DNA from: Clarkia xantiana subsp. parviflora
Taxonomy: Eukaryota; Streptophyta; Magnoliopsida; Myrtales; Onagraceae
Reading direction: 5' to 3'
DNA length: 64,000 bases
Assembly: GCA_036873135.1 (NCBI GenBank)
Contig: JAPTYO010000018.1
Span: forward strand, 4,464,001-4,528,000
Position numbers and translations under genes: made by a program. Below the pieces are notes generated by a model. It made no database searches and was not told the DNA's origin. It worked only from the letters and a program-made list of their open reading frames with translations. Of the stretch, positions 31,840 to 41,073 are shown in pieces. The stretch's first letter is position 1. Each line of letters starts with the position of its first letter.

Positions 31840-33380
31840 GTTTTCATTTCTTTCAAAATTACAGACAGCGGGGCATTCAGAGGGATGCAGTCGGCAAGGT
31901 TTATTTCCTTTGGCTTCTGGAACTCCCCTTGGAAAGGTCTTTTTGGCTGAGGTTGCCAATGTCTTCCTTTTTGACCACTTGAATATGGTTTTGGTTGGTT
32001 CTGCTTTGGATTATCTTTCGCCTTTGCTGCAGCGATTTTTGCCTTGTTCTGGCTTCTGAACCTTTCAAGGTCTATGTACTCCTTGACTCTTGCGGCTAAT
32101 TCTTCCATGGATTCCGCTGGGCGCTTTGCCATTTTCTCAGCTAGGGCATTGCCCCTTCGTCCGAGATTTCGAATGAATGCTCGAACGATTTCACCTTCGG
32201 TCAGGTTCCCCTGAATGTCAGAAATGTTCTGATTGAAGCGGACGTAGTAGTCGGCCAGGGATTCTTCGTTTTGTTGTTGGACGTCGTCCAAAGCGTTTGC
32301 CCCTTTTAACAACGTGCGCTCGCCCATGTACCGCTGAATGAACTTGGCCTTTAGGTCCGCCCATGAAGTAATACTTCCGCATGGCAGTGAGAAGAACCAG
32401 TGCGCTGCAGATCCGGCAAGAGTTTGTGAAAACGTCATTGCGAAATGATGCGGGTTCTTTGTTCTGCCTAGCAGAGAGGCCTCGTTCTTTTGCACATGTT
32501 CAATTGGGTCTCCTTTTCCACGGTAGGGGTCACCTCCAATTCGATACAGTGCGTCTGGGACGCGACTGTTCACCAAATGGTCAGCGAATGGGTGAGACGC
32601 CCTTTCTTCAAGAGCGTGCATTCCTTTCATTTTTGCCTCCTTCATCTTCTTCTCCACCATTTCTTCTAACATCTCGGCGGTAAATCCTTTTACCGGTTCA
32701 GCATAACCTGTTGAAGGATTTTGCTGACCATTGTTGCAGTAGATGTCAGATTGATCCCTGCTTGTGGCTTGACAAGGATCGTCTCTTGTTGGTTGCTGTG
32801 GGTGGTAGAATGGGGGCTGCCTTTCGTTCCTCCACTGTTGGGCTCCTTGGAAAGGAGTGTATGACCGTGCAGGTTCATATCTTGCTTGTTGGTGTTTGCC
32901 CTGGAAAGGATTGCCATAGCGAGTAGTGTCTTGCGACATTTCTCTTGCTGGCGCAGCATACTGTTGGTTGGCCGGAGGTGGCTGAGCTGCGTATCCTTGG
33001 TTTTTTAGAGACTCGCGGAATGCGAGCAACTCTTCCAGCGCTGCCATCATTGCTGGAGTAACGGTGGGCATCGGGTTTGCCCCCGGTCTTTGTTCGCCTT
33101 GCGGCATCTCCGTTTGGGATTCATCCTCGTGCATTTCTGGCTCAAAACCAGGTGGATGTGCTTGGTGTTTGTCTTTTGGCTCTCTGTGCTGTGCGTTGGG
33201 CACATTGTCAGTCGGTATGGATGAAGCTACGGAAGTAGCTCTTGGGATGTGGGAGGGTCCTGACTGGCTCCCAGCTGGAGCTTGGCCTCCTGCTCTTTTG
33301 TTTGCCGGGGATTTCTTGGGACGCCCTGGCCTTTTCCTTGGGTTTTTCACCTCGTCGGGAGGGTTGTGATCACTCGCCAT
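31840..33380 (-). pseudogene. Gypsy-3 gag (capsid)
   Basis: Start chosen at 33380 (MASDHNPPDEVKN), just inside the PBS; the frame is also open back into the LTR minisatellite, which is not likely translated as gag. Basic N-terminus (RKRPGRPKKSPANKR), Gln/Pro-rich middle, then the retrotransposon gag domain: GDPIEHVQKNE, AAHWFFSLPCGSITSWADL, KFIQRYMGERTLLKG, ESLADYYVRFNQ and EGEIVRAFIRNL. It runs into a wrong frame after MKTR near 31840, where the parallel frame continues the protein. One indel is enough to explain this. Confidence 0.85.
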
Positions 33381-33412
33381 AACTTCTGAGGTATGGTAGC
33401 TTTTTGTTCGAA

Positions 33413-33429
33413 TCACGTAGACGGCGCCA
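33413..33429 (-). other. Gypsy-3 primer binding site
   Basis: TGGCGCCGTCTACGTGA on minus, one base inside the 5' LTR. Shares TGGCGCCGTCT with Gypsy-1 and -2. Confidence 0.82.
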
Positions 33430-33430
33430 A

Positions 33431-34577
33431 TGTTGCGTCCGGATTGAACAAGGTCGCGAGGACGCGTCTGATCGCGTGGTTGTGCGGGCCTTTGTAACCC
33501 TTCCGTTAGGAGGAGGTTGGGCCACTGATGAGTGTTCAGGCTTGCTCCCGTACGAAGTCTGTGTCTCGGTATGGCTGTGACTCGGCAAGGTTGTGACCCG
33601 GCGAGGTTGTGACCCGGCAAGGTTGTGACCCGGCAAGGTTGTGACCCCGGCAAGGTTGTGACCCGGCAAGGTTGTGACTCGGAAAGGTTGTGACCCGGCA
33701 AGGGTGTGACCCGGCGAGGGTGTGACCCGGCGAGGGTGTGACCCGGCGAGGCTGTGACCCGGCGAGGCTGTGACCCGGCAAGGTTGTGACCCGGCAAGGT
33801 TGTGACCCGGAAAGGTTGTGACCCGGCAAGGTTGTGACCCGGCGAGGTTGTGACCCGGCGAGGTTGTGACCCCGGCAAGGTTGTGACCCGGCAATGTTGT
33901 GACCCGGCAAGGTTGTGACTCGGAAAGGTTGTGACCCGGCAAGGTTGTGACCCGGCAAGGTTGTGACCCGGCGAGGCTGTGACCCGGCAAGGTTGTGACC
34001 CGGACGTCGGATCCTGCACAAAGGACCAATGCTAGCACGGAGAGGGGGGGGGGGTGGTGCTAGCGGAGCCCTCTCCGATGCTTAAGTCACTATAGTGGCA
34101 AAAAGGTAATTTCTAGAGAGAGAATTTCTAGAGAGAAGTCAGAGCTCAAAATACCAAAGTTGGGCAAATGAGAGAATGAAATCAAAATGGGTGGCCAAGA
34201 CCTCCTATTTATAGGCTTTCTTGGGACCGGACCCGGTTTTAGAGCGGTTTGATGACGGTTCAAGATCAAGCGGTAACCGTCATTCATATTGGTAATGTGC
34301 GAACTTGACTTCTCTACACGCAACGGTAATCGCGGATACGGTGGTCGCGCGATACCCGTAAGGTAATCCGGACCTCGTCGAATTTGGGCAATTCGGCGAG
34401 GCCCGGATTGCTTGCAATCCGGACCTCCGGGTTGCTTTATGCAACCCGGACGCGCGTAAGGGCGCTTCCGGACCGTTTTGATGCCGTGGGAGATGTTTTT
34501 AAATCGAGATGTAATTTTCGACACGTTTACGAGGCCCGAAATGTAAACACGAACCCGAATTGGACATTTATCCATCA
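33431..34577 (-). repeat. Gypsy-3 5' LTR (right copy)
   Basis: 1147 bp. Outside the repeat array it is nearly identical to the left LTR; the size difference comes mainly from the 16-bp minisatellite (about 33575-34005 here, about 27 units). TATA-like TATAAATA on minus at 34206-34213, so the minisatellite falls downstream of the likely transcription start. Confidence 0.93.
33575..34005. repeat. 16-bp minisatellite in Gypsy-3 right LTR
   Basis: Same GGTTGTGACCCGGCAA unit as in the left LTR but expanded, with a distinct order of variants (AAGG, CGAGG, 17-bp CCCCGG units). Confidence 0.92.
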
Positions 34578-34920
34578 CTGACGACAACGGTCTTGGTCTC
34601 CGGTGGAAGGTCTGGACAGCTGTTATCGGAGCGAGATTGATGGTCGGAACCGTAATGGGGCGATGGAGGAACGTCGGATGAGATAAGGGTGTCCGGCGAG
34701 GCGAAGCGAAATCGGGATGGGGGTGGATGCGACAATCACGGTGAGGGTGGAAGTGGCTGGATGGTCACCGGCGGAGATTCACTGGTCGACGAGAGTGAAA
34801 TCAGACAGGACCGGGTGGCTGCGATGCTGGGAGAGGAGCTTCGACGTTGGAACTTCGAACGGTGAAGCAAAGATGAAACGTACGTCTGTAGCTCCTGGAC
34901 AAAAATCAGTCTTTGATTGA
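34578..34920. other. GC-rich segment right of Gypsy-3, continuation of 22835-23286
   Basis: Same GC-rich texture as the left flank; begins with CTGAC, the near-copy of the ATGAC duplication. A 67-codon plus ORF (34717-34920) has no recognisable domain. Composition drops to AT-rich after 34921. Confidence 0.4.
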
Positions 34921-35455
34921 CTACAATATATATTATAATATATTAATAAAACAATAATGGAAGAAAAAATAACATTAGGTAATAAAGCAGTAATGAGCTT
35001 GATGAACACGATGATGTCTCAGACAGAACTGCTTTTCTCCTTATTAATCACGATTGTCTTTTTTCTTTTACATGTAAATCACTACTCTATATATTGGCCG
35101 ACATTGCATCTAGGGTTTAGCTCTAATTAGATAGTAAATTACATTGATTTATTCTAACAATAAATGCTAAATATTCATAAAATGTATTCTAAATATTCAA
35201 CAAATATTCTCTGCAATAAATACAAATAACTGTAATAATTTAAACTAAGCCTATTTTTAGCAATCAGTGACCTTCCATATTTAAATACTTCCTTTTTTAA
35301 ACGTGTTACACATAACATTTTTTAACGTGTTATATACGTGTCGCGCATACCAAAATTAGGTGTTTACATTTTACAATCTTAAAATTAAGACTAACATAAT
35401 ATTATATATATATATATACACACTATTTTTTCCATATATATATATATATATATTA
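34921..35455. other. AT-rich spacer
   Basis: No gene seen. Ends with TA runs next to the solo LTR. Confidence 0.5.
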
Positions 35456-36034
35456 TGTTGGTTTTATGGAGAATTAATACATAGCAAAACAGATACATGC
35501 CAAGTAACTAATACACAACGGAAAGGGTGCACATACCGATTTCACGATTCGTAGCCAAGGAAGTCAACAGGGAGTTCACGGAATGCCTGACACTCTTGTT
35601 AATGAGGCAATCCGAAGGCAATTGTCTTCACAACAAAGTCTCTTTCAATCCGGTTGCTGGATGGATCTCCGGGGTGAATTACTTGAAGTAATTTGGCACC
35701 TACTTTAGATAATGGAGGTTTCAGCCAAACCCTTAGAGTATATGGAGAGGGGATTTCTTTGTGACTTCCAAAAGAGAGAGAATGACCAACACCAAAAAAT
35801 CACTAACACCTCTTATTTATAAGAGAAGATGAGCAAAACCCTAGGTGGGTTGCTCAGCTATTTCGGCCGAACTTAGTGTCTAATTGGGTTGACCCTTTTG
35901 GGTCGCGCATGGCCCATGGAGATTTTGGCCTGACCCGAAATCCCCTATGTGTCATACCCCAAATTAGACTTAGCATGTTGAGCTTATATTAATGGGCTCC
36001 TATTAAGGCGGTCAATTTACTCTAAACGCCAACA
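35456..36034 (-). repeat. Solo copia-type LTR with TSD TATTA
   Basis: 579 bp, TGTTGG...CCAACA ends on plus, flanked on both sides by TATTA (35451-35455 and 36035-36039). Related to the Copia-A and -B LTRs (shared GGGAGTTC, GGATGGATCTCC and LTR termini). No PBS or internal sequence adjoins it, so it is what remains after LTR-LTR recombination. Orientation taken from the related LTRs. Confidence 0.88.
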
Positions 36035-36039
36035 TATTA

Positions 36040-37153
36040 TAACACTATTCATTTAAACCTGCATTGTGCATAATTTAATATAAATGATCAATTATGTTAT
36101 AATATTTATAAATTTAATTTTTTCATGTAAATGTATTTTTAAATTATATATATAAAAATATTTTGGGGTTTATTCTTAATTAATTTATCATAGTAATGTA
36201 GTATATTAAAAATATATGATATCATATATCATTAGAGTTCTTCACGTTTACTTTCACATGAAAAAATAGTTCGTAAATATAAAAGTTGTCAAAAAAGTTA
36301 TAATTTTTTTTTTTACAAAAAAAAAAATATTGCTCTTTAATTACAATACTTATAATTAAAAAATCATGTTAATAAATAAAATATTTAAATAATTAACAAA
36401 TAATATAACCATATTTAGTGACGTGCAATTTTTCGTACATTCTATAGCCCAAAATTGTCAATTTCTACAAGGTGAAATATTACGAAATTGGCCTAGAAAC
36501 TCTAAAATTGACTTTAATTGTCTAAATTACAAAGTTCACCACATATCATTACTTAAATTAATCAAAACAAATTGGTATATTGTTAGTTATGATCATTTTA
36601 TTTGAATTAAATACGAGAATAACTGTGAAAATATATTTTTTTTAAAGTTAAAATAACAACAATGATGATGACACAATAACGATACTGAAAATTTATTTTT
36701 GTTTAGTATTAAATTTTTTAAGGAAAATAATAAAATATATTTTAAAATTAGAAAGCCGAAGTACTTGTAATATAGAAAATACAAGCACAGTAAATGTAAC
36801 AAATAGAATATTAAAAAAAAAACAGTAAGACAACAAAGTAATCAATATTAAAAATTATGTTCAACTAGGTGCATTTCCCGCGCATCGCGCAGGGTGACTT
36901 ACCAAATATGTATAATTAATAAACTAATATTCAATAAAATTTATACTGACTATTTGTAATATGTTGAAACACAGTTTTTAAATAAAATACCAGTCTAAAA
37001 TTTGAAAAAGTAAACGAAAGACTGAAAAATTTAAACCATAAAATACCACTGCACAAATTCACAAATAAATTTTAGATGCCCGTACCGCATGCTACCTTTG
37101 GTCGTCGGATCCGTGTCAAGCGTCTGTTCTTCAACATATATGGCTTCGATGAC
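36040..37153. other. AT-rich intergenic DNA
   Basis: No ORF of note. A short GC-rich palindromic phrase, CCCGCGCATCGCGCAGGG, near 36878 stands out and may be the end of a small transposon, but no partner was found. Confidence 0.4.
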
Positions 37154-38058
37154 CAGGGCCGTCTTAACAACATCTGAGGCCTAAAGCAAACTTTTATTTT
37201 AGGCCTTTTATTTAATTAAAACGAACTCGTTATTTATCAAATACATTTAAAATTTTATTTAAATATTTATTTTTAAGTTATCTTTAGTTAAATATCACTA
37301 ATTATTGTATGAATGGTTATAATTGATTATCTCAAAACTTACAGTCGATTAAAAAAGAAAGCAAAATGGAATAGACAATTTTTACATAGTTCGGTCAAGT
37401 CGACATACGTCCACGTGCAGTGATGGCAAGCGATTTTATTGACTGTCAGTAGGTCTTCTTTTTATAGAGAATGTAACGTATATATATATATATATGAAGA
37501 ATAATAAATTATATATAAAAAATCTAGATATATTTAGATAAACCGTGATAACCATGATCTATAATCTAACATGAACGTGGTAATATAAATACACAAAATA
37601 TTAGAAACCCGTAACTTATAAGTTGATCTATTTATTTTTTTAATCCAAAAGTTGATCTATTTGATTGAAAAAATAAAAAATAAATGAGTAATTAATTTTT
37701 TTTAACATAATAGAAGGACGCCTATTGAAATAATAAAAAAAATGTCATATTAAAACTTTACAAATTAACCATGAAATTTATTGAATTTAGCTTATTATGG
37801 AGAATTTTGAGGTTTTGAATTTAATAAATTCATAATTAATTAAATTAGCAAAACTAGTAGAAGTTGTTGAATTAAATAATAAATAAGAAAAACTATAATA
37901 TAGTATAGTAATCTAATATTAGAAACTACTTAATATAATAATGACATTTTCAAAAAAAAAAAAAAAACTCTAGCAAATGAAAGGACTATATGTTAGTCAT
38001 TTACTTGCTGGAGGCCTAAAGCAATATCTTTAGTTGCTTGGGGGTATGGCCGGCCCTG
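37154..38058. mobile_element. hAT-like non-autonomous DNA transposon
   Basis: 905 bp, AT-rich, no transposase. Terminal inverted repeats CAGGGCCGTC and GCCGGCCCTG. Flanked by 8-bp duplications TCGATGAC (37146-37153) and TCAATGAC (38059-38066), one mismatch that is a CpG-type transition. CAGGG-type ends and an 8-bp TSD are typical of hAT. Confidence 0.82.
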
Positions 38059-38164
38059 TCAATGACCACCGACGACATCTCGCCGGAGATAGAGATGGCT
38101 CTGTCACTGAGACTCTCAGTCCCCCGTACCGCCTGATATGTTCGTTCGCCGGCTCTGCGTCTGT

Positions 38165-38405
38165 TAAAATCAGAAAAATTTTAATTTTGATTAATTACAT
38201 ACATTGAATTTTGAACGGTCTGAAATTTTAATTGCGGTTAATTGAATGAATTGAATCTTGAACGGTCCGAAACCAGAAATTTTTTAATTGTGATTATTTG
38301 CATACATTGAATCTTGAACGGTCCAAAATTTTAATTGTGATTAATTGTATACATTGAATCTTGAACGGTTCAAAATTAGTGAAATTTTAATTACGATTAA
38401 TTGTA
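38165..38405. repeat. About 60-bp degenerate tandem repeats
   Basis: Four units around ACATTGAATCTTGAACGGTC and AATTTTAATTGTGATTAATT. AT-rich, no coding. Confidence 0.8.
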
Positions 38406-38832
38406 ACTTAAAAACTCTCAGCTCCCTAGTGCAGTCAATGCTATGGAGTTAATAACTACAAAACCTTTAGCTCAATTGTCATAAATGCATCGATTAACGT
38501 AAAAAACAAAATCTTCAGCTCCACATTCACTCTGTTATTATCTTTCCTTCAGAATTTATAGTATATATAGATATAGATATATAGATTACTTTTTTTTGCC
38601 AAAATAAAAATTACATTTGGTTGGCAAAATAAACTTGGAACATGAAAAAGTTAGACTAAACTATAAGTCTATTATTACAATTTTACAAAAAGTCCAACCC
38701 ATAATAAACTAACACATAAAAAAATACCCAAACCTTACCCACGCTTCCACAATTCATAACTATCTGATTTTATTCTAGAGTAGGGTACTATCTCCGCGCA
38801 CCGAGGGGTAATTTTGCAGTTTTTTATAATTA

Positions 38833-38912
<80 letters not shown>

Positions 38913-39307
38913 AGGTATCTTATATAATTTATATATTTAGCTGTATAATAAAGTCTGTTTGAATAGAATAAAGTTACTGTAAAATTTGATAAACGGTAAT
39001 GTCGTATAAATTGAAACTATTTTATATATATAATATATATATTAATGTTTCACAATTGTTTTGTGTTTTGCTTTGTGTAATTTTAAATTTAAAACTAATC
39101 TCAATGGAACGAACATTAACTAATTAAAACTTAATTAGAACGGGGAACTGAATGAGGCACGGATAAAAATCCTCAGCTCCCTCTCTTTAATTTATTAATT
39201 AATAGTCTCGGTTTTTTTATATTGAATTTTTGTCCACTCTCAGCTCCTCATTTAATGTCTCATCGATGGAATCAATCATGAAAAACCTCAGCTCCTGGAT
39301 AAATCTC
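38406..39307. other. AT-rich intergenic DNA with recurring CTCAGCTCC motif
   Basis: CTCAGCTCC or close variants recur at about 38421, 38515, 39171, 39238 and 39286. A TA microsatellite fills 38836-38907. No gene. Confidence 0.5.
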
Positions 39308-39312
39308 AAAAC

Positions 39313-39518
39313 TGTTATGAATATATGTTTTAGAGAATTAAATGGATGTTCAATATTTATGTATATAGCAACTTCCTTATTTACACTTTCCTTGTATTAA
39401 TTATTCTTGTTCTTCAAGAATGTGTAACCCTATATAAAGGGCTCTTGTAAATGAGAATAAGATATCCCAATTTACTCTTCATATCATCTTTCTCTTGTCT
39501 TTGGTATGTTTCATAACA
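39313..39518 (+). repeat. Copia-D 5' LTR
   Basis: 206 bp, TGTTATGAA...TTCATAACA. TATA box TATATAAAG at 39431-39439. Confidence 0.95.
39431..39439 (+). promoter_or_regulatory. TATA box in Copia-D 5' LTR
   Basis: TATATAAAG in the middle of the LTR; the 3' LTR has the same at 53523-53531. Confidence 0.7.
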
Positions 39519-39534
39519 CGTTATCAACACGAAA
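39519..39534 (+). other. Copia-D primer binding site region
   Basis: CGTTATCAACACGAAA directly follows the LTR. It contains TATCA like iMet-type sites but is not the standard TGGTATCAGAGC; the priming tRNA region is not certain. Confidence 0.5.
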
Positions 39535-39981
39535 TTACACTATTTTTACTTCCACATAATCTCTATGTTCCGTAGATACATACACAACCTTCACATTTTG
39601 ACTGGTTCTTACTTATTGCCTACTTTAATTGCTTCTTGTCTTTTACCTAGGCTCATGTTCCGTAAATACAAACACAACATTCTTGTCTTTTAATTGTATG
39701 TATATGTCGTATTATATATCTATACTTATTAGTTTCAATTGCATGTTTCTAGATTCGTTTATTCTATACATACTATCATACATATATATGTGTACCATAT
39801 AAATTCATCAGTAAGTCGGTCACATCGAAAATTATTTTGTAATCCATGTTTTACGTATAGATTACTCTTCCATGTCCTATAAACATACTATTTACTTTAC
39901 TTTCTATGTATTCATGATTAATGTTTGCTTATTGTTGTATACTGATTATTATTTTAATTTTTTTTTTTTTTTTTAAGAATC

Positions 39982-40239
39982 ATGTCGAATTTAGTTAAGC
40001 TCGAATTTGCTGCCCTCGACATTACTGGAAAAAATTATTTGGGATGGGTGCTTGATGCTGAGATACACCTAGACGCGAGGGGTCTAGGCAATGCTATTAA
40101 AAAAGACGGACAAGCATCGAGTCAAGACAAAGCGAAAGCAATGATATTTCTCCGTCACCACTTGCATGAAGGCTTAAAGGCGGAATACCTCACCGTCAAA
40201 GACCCTCTTGAATTATGGAATCATATAAAAGAAAGGTAC
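39982..40239 (+). pseudogene. Copia-D gag, N-terminal part
   Basis: MSNLVKLEFAALDITGKNYL opens a UBN2-type copia gag; continues with WVLDAEIHLDARGLG and LELWNHIKERY, where Gypsy-2 enters. The duplication GGTAC encodes the shared RY; the frame resumes at 48503 as RYEHQKTVILPKARYDW. Confidence 0.9.
40235..40239. repeat. Target site duplication of Gypsy-2, GGTAC (pair at 48503-48507)
   Basis: GGTAC directly flanks both outer LTR ends. Confidence 0.95.
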
Positions 40240-41019
40240 TGATGGGTTCCGATGTAATCGTTAGCCCCGTTAACAGCAAATGGACGGCGAGTAGGTCCAG
40301 TGGGCCTCGTGAAAAGCCTGGAAGGCTCAGAGGCCCAGCATGAAGGGTCCCGACTTAAGCGGTCCCGACATATGAGCTGAAGGCTCCCGACGAGAAGCCT
40401 CTGAGCAGGCCCCGGTATGCCTTAGTAAAGGCCCCGATATGCCTTAGTGAAGGCCCCGATAATAAAGCCCCGCGGAGGCTGGACCTGTCTCGTGAGACAA
40501 AGGGTCCTGGGTGGTGACTTAGAATGAGACAACTCTGGAGTCCTCGACAAGAGTTGGGACTTGTGATCAGAGGATAAGACCGAGAAACCCGCCTACTAGA
40601 TAGAGTAGTGGGAAGACGGTTAAAGATATAGATAAACTCCCCCGAGATACGCAGGGCGTGCCCGAGATACTCGGAGAGTGGGCAAGATACGCGGAGCGTG
40701 GGGCGAGATATATGGAATCCTGAACGAGATATACGGAATCGTTGCGAGATATGCGGAATCATGGGCAGAACGGCCAATCACGGTCACAGGTAACTGAGTA
40801 ACTTCCCTTCCTATATGAAGGAGGAAGTTACCTCAGAAAACAGGTTCTCTAATAGGCACTTAGATTACTGCTACCACCCCATTGATCATATACTCATTTA
40901 ATCATCGGAGAGGGATTCTGGGTCACCACCCAGGTCATCCCCTTTTGCAGGATTACGCGGAGCCCAGGAATCCAAGCTTTCCGTCAAGGACGTAACGGAG
41001 CTTCGCCCGTGATCCAACA
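40240..41019 (+). repeat. Gypsy-2 5' LTR
   Basis: 780 bp, TGATGGGTTCC...GATCCAACA. About 20-bp repeats (GAGATACGCGGAG types) at 40640-40760 sit just upstream of the TATA-like TATATGAA at 40812-40819, the same arrangement as in Gypsy-1. Confidence 0.95.
40812..40819 (+). promoter_or_regulatory. TATA-like box in Gypsy-2 5' LTR
   Basis: TATATGAA in the position equivalent to the Gypsy-1 TATA box, downstream of the 20-bp repeat array. Confidence 0.5.
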
Positions 41020-41020
41020 T

Positions 41021-41038
41021 TGGCGCCGTCTGTGGGAA
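41021..41038 (+). other. Gypsy-2 primer binding site
   Basis: TGGCGCCGTCTGTGGGAA one base after the LTR, identical to Gypsy-1. Confidence 0.88.
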
Positions 41039-41073
41039 ACTAGCAAAAAGCCAAAATAGTTTCTACCAGATCA

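Larger units (their letters stand above)
23287..34577 (-). mobile_element. Gypsy-3: non-autonomous Tat-related element with gag-protease only
   Basis: An 11.3 kb minus-strand element with long LTRs (33431-34577 and 23287-24269), PBS next to the right LTR and polypurine tract next to the left. It encodes gag (33380 to about 31840) and protease (to 30721), then a second partial gag tail (about 30600-30245). The remaining 6 kb has no RT, RNase H or integrase but five or more different tandem arrays. Flanks are ATGAC on the left and CTGAC on the right, a one-mismatch duplication. It resembles the gag-only non-autonomous class, and would need an autonomous Tat element in trans. Confidence 0.88.

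Noticed and set aside
33381..34019. N-terminal extension of the Gypsy-3 gag ORF (GSQPCRVTTL repeats)
   Set aside because: It is the LTR minisatellite read in frame by chance; gag start at 33380 just inside the PBS is more sensible.
16561..36034. Pairing the LTR at 16561 with the LTR at 35456 as one element around Gypsy-3
   Set aside because: The LTRs are too divergent, no PBS adjoins 35456, and 35456-36034 has its own exact TATTA duplication, so it is a solo LTR.
36870..36900. CCCGCGCATCGCGC phrase as a Helitron or satellite end
   Set aside because: No second terminus, hairpin plus CTRR end, or repeat partner found.
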